Positions 53,061-62,178 of a DNA stretch of 64,000 nucleotides are shown here, in pieces. How positions within the stretch are numbered: position 1 is the stretch's first letter; the number at the start of each line of letters is the position of its first letter. The notes below the pieces were generated by a model. It worked only from the letters and a program-made list of their open reading frames with translations. It ran no database searches and had not been told where the DNA came from. A program made the translations under genes and the position numbers. The DNA comes from Aquificota bacterium. GTDB taxonomy: Bacteria > Aquificota > Aquificia > Aquificales > Hydrogenothermaceae. The stretch spans positions 1 to 64,000 of the forward strand of contig JAADDZ010000009.1 in assembly GCA_013153635.1 (NCBI GenBank). Reading direction: 5' to 3'.

Positions 53061-54050
53061 ATGTCAAGTCTAAATTTTATCGGTAAAACTTCTGTAAGAG
53101 ATAATATCAGATTAACAGATAATCCTAAGTATCCGGTTTTTAAGAATTTATATGTTAAGCAAAAAAAAGCTGTATGGTTTCCAGAGGAACTAAACATACA
53201 GCAAGATGTTTTAGACTATAAATCTTTAAATCCTACAGAAAAAGACCTGTTTGACAGTGCCGTAGGATACTTTGCTTCATCAGAACTCCTTGTTCAAAAT
53301 GTCTTAGGTAATGGATTTTTCCCTGTTTTAACAGACCCTTACGTAAAGATGTCTTTCACTGCCCAGATGTTCATGGAAAATATCCACAGTGATTTTTTTG
53401 AAATCATTCTAAATACTTTTGATATGGATAGGAAAAGAGTTTACAATATCACCCTTGAAGATAAGCTTCTCATGGAAAAACAAGAATTAATAATAAGAGC
53501 TGTTGATAGGATAACTTATGGAAAAGCTGACCCAGATAGCTTAGAGGGGAAAAAACAGATATTAACATCAATACTGTTAAATAACATTATTCAAGAGGGT
53601 CTTTTCTTTTACTCTGCGTTTGCTCACTTTTTTGCGATGAAAGATGTAGGAAAGATGAAAAATGTAGTTTCTGGAGTAGAGCTAGTATTGATTGATGAAT
53701 CCTTACATCTTCAAAACGGTATAGAGGCTATACTTACAATAATCGAAGAAAATCCAGAAATCGTTGACGATATTAAATTTGTGGAAAACATAAGAGATAC
53801 GATTATAGATGCAGTAGAGCTAGAGTTAAATTACTTAAAAACGAAGTTTGGAGGGACAACCATCTTTGGTGTATCTTACAAAGAACTTGAACAATATATG
53901 AAATATATAGCCGATAGAAGACTTGAAGAACTTGGGTTTGACCCCCAGTTCAAAATATCTCAAAATCCCCTTAAATTTCTCCAAAAAGAAGACGTTAAAA
54001 AGCTTACAAACTTTTTCGAAGTTTCTTCTACAGAATACACAAACTTCTAA
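53061..54050 (+). CDS. nrdB: Class I ribonucleotide reductase small subunit, class Ic-like (no radical Tyr)
   Basis: A 329-aa R2 protein. The metal ligands are Glu75, Glu106, His109, Glu179, Glu213 and His216. The radical site, four residues after His109 (Tyr122 in E. coli), is Phe113. The first ligand is Glu, not the usual Asp. Phe at the radical site with Glu at the first ligand is the pattern of Chlamydia class Ic R2, which uses a Mn/Fe cofactor. The C-terminal tail EVSSTEYTNF keeps a Tyr for radical transfer. The ATG at 53061 is chosen (GGAGGTG 6 bases before) over an in-frame TTG at 53046. The pair of NrdR boxes is just upstream. Confidence 0.93.
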   Translation: MSSLNFIGKTSVRDNIRLTDNPKYPVFKNLYVKQKKAVWFPEELNIQQDVLDYKSLNPTEKDLFDSAVGYFASSELLVQNVLGNGFFPVLTDPYVKMSFTAQMFMENIHSDFFEIILNTFDMDRKRVYNITLEDKLLMEKQELIIRAVDRITYGKADPDSLEGKKQILTSILLNNIIQEGLFFYSAFAHFFAMKDVGKMKNVVSGVELVLIDESLHLQNGIEAILTIIEENPEIVDDIKFVENIRDTIIDAVELELNYLKTKFGGTTIFGVSYKELEQYMKYIADRRLEELGFDPQFKISQNPLKFLQKEDVKKLTNFFEVSSTEYTNF

Positions 54051-54071
54051 AGGATTTAGGAGGTGGGAAAA

Positions 54072-56477
54072 TTGCAAAGAATAGTTGTCAAGAGAGACGG
54101 AACAGAAGAAAAATTTCAGATGAAAAAGCTTATAAATGCAATATTCGCCCTTTTAGATGGGCTTGATATACCAGATGATTACGAAATTGTTTTTAAGGTA
54201 GCAAAGGAACTTGATTTAAAAATACCCCAGAGAGTTACTACAGAAGAGTTAGATTATCTAGTTCTAAAAGCTATAGAACAGCTAATACCGAAACACCTCA
54301 TATATGACACTCTTGCCTCAAGGCAACTTCTCAAAATTATAAATAGGAGAATCGATAGGAGATTTGGCTCCTTTAAAGACTATATAGAGTATGGAGTAAG
54401 ACAAAATCTCCTAAAAGAAGAACTTCTTAATTTTGATATAGATTATCTAGAACAAAATATAGATTACTCTAGAGATTCTCTCATTGACTATTTTGGACTT
54501 ACCACCCTGAAAGATAGGTATCTAACTAAAGATAGAGAATTTGAAATAATAGAGAAACCACAATGGTTCTTTATGAGAGTTGCAATGGGTATAGGAAATA
54601 ATGAAGAGGAAATACTAAAAATCTACAATAAAATATCTAACCTTGAGTACCTCCATTCTACTCCTACTCTTTATAACTCGGGTACTACCACAAATCAGTA
54701 TTCTAGTTGCTATGTAAACGTTATTGATGACTCTCTAGAGAGTATAATGGATAAGGCTAAAGAAACTGCCTTCCTTGCAAAGTATGCAGGGGGAGTTGGA
54801 ACTGATGTTACAAGAATAAGAGCCACAGGCTCAAAAATACATTCTCTAAATGCAAAATCTTCTGGAATAATTCCATTCATAAAGATTTTTGACACAATAG
54901 TAAACGCTATTCAGCAAGGAGGAAGAAGAAGAAGCTCCCAAGTTATGTATCTCCAGCCTTGGCATTTAGACATAGATGCGTTTTTAGACCTAAGAGAAAC
55001 TACTGGAAACCCTTATTTCAGGACACCTTCACTAAACACTGCTGTATGGATGCCAGATGAGATAATGAGAAGAATAAAAGAAGGAGAGCCTTTGTACCTA
55101 TTTGACCCAGCAGAATGTCCAGAGCTTGTAACTAGTCATGGAGAAGAGTTTACAAAACATTACTTTGAATGTATAGAAAAAGCTGAAACTGGTCAACTTA
55201 AAATGTGGAAAAAGATAGATAGCCAAGAATTCTTCAATAGATACCTATTCAAACTTGCAAAAACAGGCCACCCTTGGCTTACCTTCAAAGATAGACATAA
55301 CGAGCATAACCCTTGCCCAGAGTATAGTGTTATAAATTCTAGTAACTTATGTACAGAAATCTCAATCCCAAACTCACCAGAAAGCACAGCTGTTTGTACT
55401 CTTGCTTCGGTGAACCTTGCAAGACATATAAATGAAGACAAAACAGATATAGACTGGGATAAGCTAAAAGATACAATAGAAACAATGGTCTTAGCCCTTG
55501 ATAACATATTAGACAAAAACTTCTACCCTTCAGAAGAAAGCCGAAAAAATACTATGGATTTAAGACCCCTTGGAATAGGTCTCATGGGATTTGCTGAAGC
55601 CTTAGTAGACCTAGGTATTCCTTATGATTCTGATGCGGCTGTAGATATGGCGGAGAAGATAGCTAAGTTTATGAGAGATACTGCATACAAAAAATCCCAA
55701 AAACTTGCTGAAGAAAGAGGAGCTTTCCTACATTATGAAGAGATGAAAAAAGCAGGTAAACCCTACCCATATCCGCCAAGAAGAAATGCAGTCTTACTAG
55801 CTATAGCACCTACCGCATCTATTTCAATAATTGCAGGGACAACTTCTTCTATAGACAGTTACTTTTCAAATATATATTCAAGAGATACTCTTTCCGGGAA
55901 ATTTATTGTAATAAATAAAAAACTGATGGAAGAACTAGATAAAAAAGGTTTATGGAATGAGGAGATAGCCGAAAAGATAAAATCTCAAGGAGGTTCAATC
56001 CAATATATACAAGAATTAGAAGGGAATATAAACAAATCTCTTTATAAAACAGCTTACGAGATTCACCCATACAGACAGATAAAAATAGCCGCCGCATTTC
56101 AAAAATACATAGATCAAGCAGTATCCAAGTCTCTATATATAGAGGAAGACCTAAGGAATAAAATGTTTGATATATATATGTATGCTTGGGAGGAAGGCTT
56201 AAAATCTACTTACTACTGTTTTATTGATAAAACGGTAAAAGGAGAGAAATATATGCAAAAGGTGAACAAGAGAGGTTCAAGAAGAGGATTCGGTTTACTG
56301 AAAGAAAGAGTGAAAGCTTCTCAATCAGAGAATAATCAAGAATACGAATTAAAGGAGATAGAAGAAAAAGCTAGAGAAAAATACGGAGATGAGATAGTAG
56401 AAAAAGTAAAATCTGGAAATATAGAGGCATGTCCTACAGACCCACTACTTTCAAAAATATGTCCAAGTTGTGAGTAG
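54072..56477 (+). CDS. nrdA: Class I ribonucleotide reductase large subunit
   Basis: An 801-aa enzyme starting with an ATP-cone (VVKRDGTEEKFQMKKL). The active-site cysteines are Cys in SSCYVNVID, in SSNLCTEISIP (the thiyl radical Cys) and in AVCTLASVNL, with the Asn-x-Cys-x-Glu core intact. The C-terminal redox pair is CPSCE. Reduces ribonucleotides with the R2 subunit encoded upstream. The TTG at 54072 is preferred: AGGAGGTG at 54058-54065 ends 6 bases before it, while the GTG at 54063 overlaps that ribosome-binding site. Confidence 0.95.
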   Translation: MQRIVVKRDGTEEKFQMKKLINAIFALLDGLDIPDDYEIVFKVAKELDLKIPQRVTTEELDYLVLKAIEQLIPKHLIYDTLASRQLLKIINRRIDRRFGSFKDYIEYGVRQNLLKEELLNFDIDYLEQNIDYSRDSLIDYFGLTTLKDRYLTKDREFEIIEKPQWFFMRVAMGIGNNEEEILKIYNKISNLEYLHSTPTLYNSGTTTNQYSSCYVNVIDDSLESIMDKAKETAFLAKYAGGVGTDVTRIRATGSKIHSLNAKSSGIIPFIKIFDTIVNAIQQGGRRRSSQVMYLQPWHLDIDAFLDLRETTGNPYFRTPSLNTAVWMPDEIMRRIKEGEPLYLFDPAECPELVTSHGEEFTKHYFECIEKAETGQLKMWKKIDSQEFFNRYLFKLAKTGHPWLTFKDRHNEHNPCPEYSVINSSNLCTEISIPNSPESTAVCTLASVNLARHINEDKTDIDWDKLKDTIETMVLALDNILDKNFYPSEESRKNTMDLRPLGIGLMGFAEALVDLGIPYDSDAAVDMAEKIAKFMRDTAYKKSQKLAEERGAFLHYEEMKKAGKPYPYPPRRNAVLLAIAPTASISIIAGTTSSIDSYFSNIYSRDTLSGKFIVINKKLMEELDKKGLWNEEIAEKIKSQGGSIQYIQELEGNINKSLYKTAYEIHPYRQIKIAAAFQKYIDQAVSKSLYIEEDLRNKMFDIYMYAWEEGLKSTYYCFIDKTVKGEKYMQKVNKRGSRRGFGLLKERVKASQSENNQEYELKEIEEKAREKYGDEIVEKVKSGNIEACPTDPLLSKICPSCE

Positions 56478-56485
56478 GAGAGAAA

Positions 56486-56632
56486 ATGGGGCAGATATAT
56501 AATCCAAATGACTTTCTATGTCAGGTATGTGCATATAAAACATGTCTCCTTGAGAATAAAGGAAGAGAGCTTATAAGAAAGAAAATAAGAGATATTGAAA
56601 AGCATAAAAAGGATAAAAGGAAGAGAACTTAG
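56486..56632 (+). CDS. Small Cys-containing basic protein, 48 aa
   Basis: The ORF starts 9 bases after the nrdA stop, with GGAGAG near its ATG. It encodes MGQIYNPNDFLCQVCAYKTC..., with C-x2-C-x4-C (Cys12, Cys15, Cys20) followed by a highly basic tail rich in Lys/Arg. This could bind metal, perhaps zinc or iron. No known family is recognised. Its position suggests co-expression with RNR; a role in reducing the enzyme or supplying metal is a speculation. Confidence 0.55.
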   Translation: MGQIYNPNDFLCQVCAYKTCLLENKGRELIRKKIRDIEKHKKDKRKRT

Positions 56633-56683
56633 AGTTTTCTTTAGTTGATATTTATGAAAAAGAATATTAGTATATTTTATATA

Positions 56684-56712
56684 TTGACAAATAAAGCCAA
56701 ATAAATTAGCAT
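56684..56712 (+). promoter_or_regulatory. Candidate promoter of the porin-like gene
   Basis: A perfect TTGACA (56684-56689) is followed, at 17 bp, by the weak TAGCAT (56707-56712); CATTAT and TATAAA lie a few bases further. The start codon is at 56770 with AGGAGGTAGG upstream. The -10 choice is unsure. Confidence 0.45.
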
Positions 56713-56769
56713 TATAAAAAATTTATAAACTCTGAAAGTAAATAATAACTATATTTAGGAGGTAGGAGT

Positions 56770-57720
56770 ATGAAGAAAGTTGTAGGTTTAGCAGCAGCAG
56801 GGCTACTAGCTGTATCAGCGGCAAATGCTGGGAATTTTGGAACTGCTTTTGAGGATATAACTCTCTTTGGTGGAATAGGTGCTGGGTGGTATAACGACAG
56901 AGCAGATTTTAGTATTACTACTTTGGCGGTAGGGCTTACTCACCCTGTTTCTAGTAAAAGTCCAGTAGGATTTACTGTTGCTATTGCAGATTTTGGAATT
57001 CCTGTCGTTCATTTAGACAACGAAGTTCTAAGAAATCCTTTTGGCGGTGGAGATGTTCACGATTTTGACCTTTATTTAGGATACTTCTCTCTTATGCTTG
57101 TTGAAGGAGTTACTCTTGATGCAGGTCTACTATGGCAGAACTTTGGTAACGCTCCTGTTACTATCTTAAACCCTCATATTACAAGACCTGTTGCTTTTGT
57201 AGCTCAACCTGTTTTATTTGCTGGAGCTAGAGTTAATTTTGATTTAGGTGGCTTTAAAGCTTATCTTGGTATAAACGATGGTAGTGCGCTAGGTGGAGCT
57301 CATGGAGGTGGTGTTACTGATAATGGATATGAGGCAGGAATTAAAGGAGATTTAGGTACTGTTAAAGTATCTTTAGACTATTTTAAAAACGATGACAGCT
57401 CGTCAACTATTAATGCTACTGCCGCTGGAGATGTTGGTGGAATATTACTTGCTTTAGAAATAAACAGAATTACTGATATTCCGGGAACAACTGATGATTT
57501 GACAACGGTAGCTTTAAAAGCTAATTTTGACCTTGGAAGTATCAAATTACCAGTGAGAATAGAAAAAGCTTCTGACTATGTAGATGTTACAACTTTAACT
57601 GTTACACCTACTTGGCACCCTACAAAAAATTCTTTTGTAAGAGCAGACCTCATTCTTAGAAGTGGTGATGATAAAGAAGACAGCCATAATTTAATAGCTG
57701 AATTTGGTTATCTCTTTTAA
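56770..57720 (+). CDS. Outer-membrane porin-like beta-barrel protein
   Basis: A 316-aa protein with signal peptide (about 1-20, ANA-GNF) and a mature domain of repeated amphipathic beta-strands with turns of Gly/Asp/Asn. The C-terminus LIAEFGYLF ends in Phe, a barrel-assembly signal. There are no cysteines. It resembles small porins but I cannot name a family. The promoter is strong-looking, with a typical terminator after it, so it is a monocistronic, possibly abundant gene. Confidence 0.75.
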   Translation: MKKVVGLAAAGLLAVSAANAGNFGTAFEDITLFGGIGAGWYNDRADFSITTLAVGLTHPVSSKSPVGFTVAIADFGIPVVHLDNEVLRNPFGGGDVHDFDLYLGYFSLMLVEGVTLDAGLLWQNFGNAPVTILNPHITRPVAFVAQPVLFAGARVNFDLGGFKAYLGINDGSALGGAHGGGVTDNGYEAGIKGDLGTVKVSLDYFKNDDSSSTINATAAGDVGGILLALEINRITDIPGTTDDLTTVALKANFDLGSIKLPVRIEKASDYVDVTTLTVTPTWHPTKNSFVRADLILRSGDDKEDSHNLIAEFGYLF

Positions 57721-57751
57721 AAGCTAAAGTATAAAATTTACTGTAAGCCTG

Positions 57752-57777
57752 TCGGGTAAAACCCGATGGGTTTTTTA
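57752..57777 (+). terminator. Rho-independent terminator after the porin-like gene
   Basis: TCGGGT-AAA-ACCCGA forms a 6-bp stem; the overlapping AACCC/GGGTT pairing is an alternative fold. A T run follows at 57771-57776. Confidence 0.8.
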
Positions 57778-57791
57778 TTTTTGAAACATTA

Positions 57792-57820
57792 TTGACACGA
57801 TTGTAGTTAGGGAATATAAT
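57792..57820 (+). promoter_or_regulatory. Consensus sigma-70 promoter of tRNA-Gly
   Basis: TTGACA (57792-57797) and TATAAT (57815-57820) are both perfect, with 17-bp spacing. Start is predicted near 57827, about 7 bases before the tRNA. Confidence 0.9.
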
Positions 57821-57833
57821 ATATACCGCTTTT

Positions 57834-57908
57834 GCGAGAGTAGCTCAGCGGTAGAGCACTTCCTTGCCAAGGAAGGGGTCGCGGGTTCGAATCCCGTCTC
57901 TCGCTCCA
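57834..57908 (+). tRNA. tRNA-Gly (anticodon GCC)
   Basis: Acceptor stem GCGAGAG pairs with CTCTCGC; discriminator T and an encoded CCA follow. D-loop AGCTCAGCGGTAGAGC, anticodon loop TTGCCAA with anticodon GCC, T-arm GCGGGTTCGAATCCCGT. All four arms pair. Unlike the tRNA-Ser at the window start, this gene encodes CCA. Confidence 0.97.
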
Positions 57909-57909
57909 T

Positions 57910-58353
57910 TTATCCTATTTTATCTAAAACATATTCTCCGATAGGATTCTCAAATCTTTTATCTCCTAAGTGATAGGCTGTCCATAGATGTAAACATTTT
58001 ATTTTAAGTGGTTTAGTTTTGAAATCTCTAATTCCTCCAATGCCTGTATTTAGTAAAACATTTTTGATTATTTTGGCTTGCTGTGAGCTAGAATTGAAAA
58101 TGTCTGGATATTTTTCTTTTAGGATTTGCTTTCTTATTTTGATTTCTAATTTGTGTAGGTTTATAAAGGTTATAAAAAGATTTTTGTCTTTGGTAAATTT
58201 TTTGGATAGGTAGATTATAGTACCTTTTTCTTCTAGTTGCGAAATTTTCTTTCTAAGGTTTTTTTCTAGTATCCAAAATCTTGTTGGGTTTGGGGTGAGT
58301 GTTTTGCTTTTTTCTATTATGTTGCTTTGAACTACTGGTTTAGTTGTTTTCAT
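57910..58353 (-). CDS. DUF501-like protein
   Basis: A 147-aa protein. The C-terminal half has GIGGIRDF, KIKCLHLWTAYHLGD and NPIGEYVLDKI, which match the pattern of the DUF501 family. The N-terminal half is basic and helical. Function unknown. The start overlaps engB by 14 bases and the stop lies 1 base after tRNA-Gly, which is convergent. No signal peptide or TM segment. Confidence 0.65.
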   Translation of the reverse strand: MKTTKPVVQSNIIEKSKTLTPNPTRFWILEKNLRKKISQLEEKGTIIYLSKKFTKDKNLFITFINLHKLEIKIRKQILKEKYPDIFNSSSQQAKIIKNVLLNTGIGGIRDFKTKPLKIKCLHLWTAYHLGDKRFENPIGEYVLDKIG

Positions 58354-58933
58354 CTAAGGTGGTAAATATGTATGATACTAGTTCTTTTATGCCTGTACCT
58401 TCTTTTGCTGATGTTAGAAATATAGGAGTGTTGTCTGGAAGGTCGAGAGTATCTTTTATCTGTTTTTTTAGTCGTGCTTTTTCACTTTGGTTTAGTTTGT
58501 CTACTTTTGTTGCTACAATCACATATGGTATTTCTAAGCTTTCAAGCCATTCTTTCATCAATATATCTAAGTTCGTAGGTTTGTATCTGCTGTCTACAAG
58601 GAGAAGGACTAGTTTTAAATTGTCTCTATTGTAGAAATAGTTTTCTATCATTTCTTTCCATTTTTCTCTTTCTTTTTTGGAAACTGCGGCATATCCGTAT
58701 CCGGGAAGGTCTACGAAGTATATCTTGTCATTTAGAGAAAAAAAGTTTACAAGTTTTGTTTTTCCGGGGTTTGCACTGACTTTTGCTATGCTCCTTTTAA
58801 AGATTGCGTTAATTAAGGAAGATTTTCCTACATTAGAACGACCTACTACCGCTACTTCTGGTTTTACTGGTGGTGGATAATCTTTTGGTTTAACTGCACT
58901 TTTTATAAATTCTACTTTTTTTATTGTAGCCAT
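58340..58933 (-). CDS. engB: Ribosome-biogenesis GTPase EngB/YihA
   Basis: A 197-aa small GTPase with G1 GRSNVGKSSLINAI (about 31-44), G3 DLPGYG near residue 75, G4 ATKVDK near residue 140 and G5 TSAKEG near residue 174. EngB takes part in large-subunit assembly. Length is standard. The gene follows clpX closely. Confidence 0.95.
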   Translation of the reverse strand: MATIKKVEFIKSAVKPKDYPPPVKPEVAVVGRSNVGKSSLINAIFKRSIAKVSANPGKTKLVNFFSLNDKIYFVDLPGYGYAAVSKKEREKWKEMIENYFYNRDNLKLVLLLVDSRYKPTNLDILMKEWLESLEIPYVIVATKVDKLNQSEKARLKKQIKDTLDLPDNTPIFLTSAKEGTGIKELVSYIFTTLDENN

Positions 58934-58937
58934 TTAT

Positions 58938-60167
58938 TTAGCTAGCCTTTTCATACACGAAAATTGGTTTTTTTCGTTCTTTTACAACTTCTTTATCTAT
59001 TACTACTTTTTTTATTCCGGGCATGTTTGGTATTTCGTACATGATATCTAACATTATTTCTTCTATTATAGCTCTTAGACCTCTTGCTCCTGTTCTTCTT
59101 TGAATCGCTTCTTTTGCTATTTCTCTTACTGCGTCTTCTGTGAATTCTAGTTCTACTCCTTCTAAGGCGAGGAGTTTTTTATACTGTTTTATAAGGGCAT
59201 TTTTTGGTTCTGTAAGAACTTTTACTAAAGCGTCTTCATCAAGTTCTTCTAAGGTTGCTATAACTGGAATTCTTCCTACAAATTCTGGTATAAGTCCATA
59301 TTGGATTAGGTCTTCTACACGTACTTTTGATAGTATATTTTTTTCTTCTTCTTTTGTTTTTATTTCTGCTCCAAATCCGATAGTTTTTTTTCCGATTCTT
59401 TTTTTGATTATTTCTTCTAAGCCTACAAAGGCTCCTCCTAATATGAACAATATGTTTGTTGTATCTATCTGGATAAATTCTTGGTGTGGGTGTTTTCTTC
59501 CTCCTTGGGGTGGTATGTTTGCTATAGTGCCTTCTAGTATTTTTAGGAGTGCTTGCTGGACTCCTTCTCCTGAAACGTCTCTTGTTATTGATGGATTTTC
59601 ACCAGATTTTTTTGCTATTTTGTCTATCTCGTCTATATAAACTATTCCTCTTTGGGCTTTTTCTATGTCGTAGTCTGCTGACTGTACCAACCTTACTAGG
59701 ATACTTTCTACATCTTCTCCTACGTATCCTGCTTCTGTTATGTTTGTTGCATCTGCTATTGCAAAGGGTACATCGAGTATTTTTGCTAATGTTCTTGCAA
59801 GCAGTGTTTTTCCTGAACCGGTAGGTCCTATTAAAAGGATGTTACTTTTTTCTAATTCTACATCTTGATCTAGTTTCCCTATCTGTTCTTGGGAGTGTAT
59901 TCTTTTGTAATGGTTGTATACTGCTACTGATAGGATTTTTTTTGCTTTTTCTTGTCCTATTACGTATTCATCAAGTTTTTCTTTTATCTGATTTGGTTTT
60001 GGGAGTGTTTTTATCTTTTTGTGGGTTTCTTCTTTTAGTTCTTCTTTTACTAGCAGGTTGCATTGGGATATACAGTCATCACATATGTATACTTCGTTGG
60101 GACCTGCTATTAAAACTTTTGCTTCTTCTTGTGTTTTTCCGCAAAAAGAGCATTTATTTTCTGTCAT
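58938..60167 (-). CDS. clpX: ATP-dependent Clp protease ATP-binding subunit ClpX
   Basis: A 409-aa AAA+ unfoldase with N-terminal zinc-binding domain (CSFC...CDDC), Walker [14 protein letters not shown] near residue 113, Walker B IVYIDEID near residue 175, the pore loop GYVGED and the sensor region FVGRIPV. It unfolds proteins for ClpP. The ATG overlaps the clpP stop (TAATG). Confidence 0.97.
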   Translation of the reverse strand: MTENKCSFCGKTQEEAKVLIAGPNEVYICDDCISQCNLLVKEELKEETHKKIKTLPKPNQIKEKLDEYVIGQEKAKKILSVAVYNHYKRIHSQEQIGKLDQDVELEKSNILLIGPTGSGKTLLARTLAKILDVPFAIADATNITEAGYVGEDVESILVRLVQSADYDIEKAQRGIVYIDEIDKIAKKSGENPSITRDVSGEGVQQALLKILEGTIANIPPQGGRKHPHQEFIQIDTTNILFILGGAFVGLEEIIKKRIGKKTIGFGAEIKTKEEEKNILSKVRVEDLIQYGLIPEFVGRIPVIATLEELDEDALVKVLTEPKNALIKQYKKLLALEGVELEFTEDAVREIAKEAIQRRTGARGLRAIIEEIMLDIMYEIPNMPGIKKVVIDKEVVKERKKPIFVYEKAS

Positions 60168-60772
60168 TATTTTCTTCCTTCTATTACTTTGTCTATTAAT
60201 CCGTATTCTTTTGCTTCGTATGCAGACATAAAGTAGTCTCTTTCTGTGTCTTGCTCAATTTTTTCTAATGGTTGTCCAGTATTTTTTGCTAGGTGTTCGT
60301 TTAGGAGCTTTTTTAGTCTAAGTATTTCTCTGGCGTGGATTTCTATGTCTGTTGCTTGTCCCTGAAATCCTCCCAATGGTTGATGTATCATTATTCTAGC
60401 GTTAGGTAGGGCATATCTTTTTCCTTTCGCTCCTGCCGCTAATAGAAAAGCTCCCATTGAAGCGGCTTGTCCCATACATATTGTAGATACATCTGGTTTT
60501 ATATAGTTCATTGTATCGTATATGGCTAGTCCTGCGGTAACAACTCCTCCGGGTGAGTTTATGTACATGTATATATCTTTTTCTGGGTCTTCAGCCTCTA
60601 AGAAGAGGAGTTGTGCCACTATAAGGTTTGCTATGTGGTCATCTATAGGAAATCCAAGTAGTATAATCCTATCTTTAAGGAGCCTTGAGTAGATGTCGTA
60701 GGCTCTCTCTCCACGAGGAGTTTGCTCTATAACTATTGGTACTAACTGATTAATAATCTTATCTATGTCCAT
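60167..60772 (-). CDS. clpP: ATP-dependent Clp protease proteolytic subunit
   Basis: A 201-aa serine protease with Ser in [11 protein letters not shown] (near residue 98), His in MIHQPLGG (near 123) and a downstream Asp, the usual triad. Works with ClpX. The ATG has AGGAGG upstream. Confidence 0.97.
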   Translation of the reverse strand: MDIDKIINQLVPIVIEQTPRGERAYDIYSRLLKDRIILLGFPIDDHIANLIVAQLLFLEAEDPEKDIYMYINSPGGVVTAGLAIYDTMNYIKPDVSTICMGQAASMGAFLLAAGAKGKRYALPNARIMIHQPLGGFQGQATDIEIHAREILRLKKLLNEHLAKNTGQPLEKIEQDTERDYFMSAYEAKEYGLIDKVIEGRK

Positions 60773-60786
60773 ATGTTCCTCCTAGT

Positions 60787-62139
60787 TTATTCTTTTTTTT
60801 CGGTGGTTTGGTTTTCTTCTTTTTGCTGGGCTTGTGTTTTTTCTTGTTGCTGTTGTTCTTTCATTCTTTTTTCAAATTCTTCTCTAGAAATTTCTTTTAT
60901 ATTAGCTTTTTCTGCTATTTTTTCAAGTACTTTTTTTCTAAGTATTCCAAATGTTATATTTGGCAGTAGTCCTTGTTCTTCAAGGGTTCTTCTGATTTCT
61001 TCTGGTGTTGTGTTGTAGGCTTTTGCTAATTTTGATATTTCTTCATTTATCTCTTCTTCTGTAACTTCTATGTTTTCTTTTTCAGCTATTTTGTTTATTA
61101 TGAACATCAGTCTTACGTTTTTTTGTGCTGTTGGTATTAAGTTTTCTTTTGCGGTTAGAAGCATGTCTTGATTTGGTTGTATTCCAAAAGATTGGAGTTG
61201 TCTTGCATAGTCTTGTAGTAGTGCCTCTAGCTCTGCTTCTACTAAGGTTTGAGGTACAGGGAAGTCGTATTCTTTTATTAGTTCGTCTATTATTTTTTGT
61301 TCAATTTCTCTTTTTTCGTCTTCTTTAAATCTTTTTTCTAGGTCTTCTTTTATTTTTTGTTTTGCTTCTTCTGCTGTTTCTCCTAGTCCTATTTTTTTGA
61401 CAAATTCGTCATTGAATTGGGGAAGGACTTTTTTGTAAACTTCTAAGATGGTTATTGTTACATCTGCTTTTCCTTTTTCGTTTCCTTGTTCATCTAGGAG
61501 GGATATGTCTTTTATCTCTATTGTGTCTCCTTTTTTCTTACCTATTAGCTTTTCTTCTATTTCTTGTCTTAATGCTCCACTTCCTAATACTACTTCAAAT
61601 TCGTCTTCTTCTTCTTCTCCTTCTTTTGATATTATGTGGTATCTAATTTTTATTTTATCTCCTTGTTCTATCTCTTTGTCTGCTGGTTCATAAGTTACAT
61701 TTTGATTTAGTAGGTTTTCTATTACTTTGTTTATGTCTTCTTCTTTTACTTCTTTTTTTACTACTTCTACGTTTAATCCTTCGTATTCTTTGAGTTCAAA
61801 TTCTGGTGCTATTTCGAAACTTACTTTTAGTTTTAATTCGTCTTCTCCTTTTAGCTCTACATCTCCAAAGAAAATTTGGGTAACAGGAGTTAATCCTTCT
61901 TTTTCTAAGATTTTAGGTAGATTTTCTTCTATAAATTTTCTTGCTACTTCGTCTTGTATGTGTTCTTTATATCTTGCCATGATTATAGATTTTGGCACAT
62001 GACCTTTTCTAAATCCTTTTAGACTTACCTCTTTGGAAACTTCTTTTAGAACTTCTTCTACTGTTTGTTTTATTTTTTGACCTTTTTCTTGTATTGTTAG
62101 AGTTCTTACTAGCTGATTTTCTTCTACAACGACGCTCAT
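60787..62139 (-). CDS. tig: Trigger factor
   Basis: A 450-aa chaperone. N-terminal ribosome-binding domain with GFRKGHVPKSI (the signature loop, near residue 43), PPIase domain (about 155-240; GDKIKIRYHI), and C-terminal substrate-binding helices. The final 20 residues are Gln/Glu/Lys-rich (EQQQQEKTQAQQKEEN) with no clear structure. Tig-ClpP-ClpX is the usual order. Confidence 0.96.
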   Translation of the reverse strand: MSVVVEENQLVRTLTIQEKGQKIKQTVEEVLKEVSKEVSLKGFRKGHVPKSIIMARYKEHIQDEVARKFIEENLPKILEKEGLTPVTQIFFGDVELKGEDELKLKVSFEIAPEFELKEYEGLNVEVVKKEVKEEDINKVIENLLNQNVTYEPADKEIEQGDKIKIRYHIISKEGEEEEDEFEVVLGSGALRQEIEEKLIGKKKGDTIEIKDISLLDEQGNEKGKADVTITILEVYKKVLPQFNDEFVKKIGLGETAEEAKQKIKEDLEKRFKEDEKREIEQKIIDELIKEYDFPVPQTLVEAELEALLQDYARQLQSFGIQPNQDMLLTAKENLIPTAQKNVRLMFIINKIAEKENIEVTEEEINEEISKLAKAYNTTPEEIRRTLEEQGLLPNITFGILRKKVLEKIAEKANIKEISREEFEKRMKEQQQQEKTQAQQKEENQTTEKKE

Positions 62140-62178
62140 TTAATTTCTCCTTTTGGTTTGGTTAAAATCAAACAATTA

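Noticed and set aside
59140-59640. A 166-codon open frame opposite clpX
   Set aside because: Antisense to conserved clpX, low-complexity Ser/Phe-rich translation, no supporting signals.
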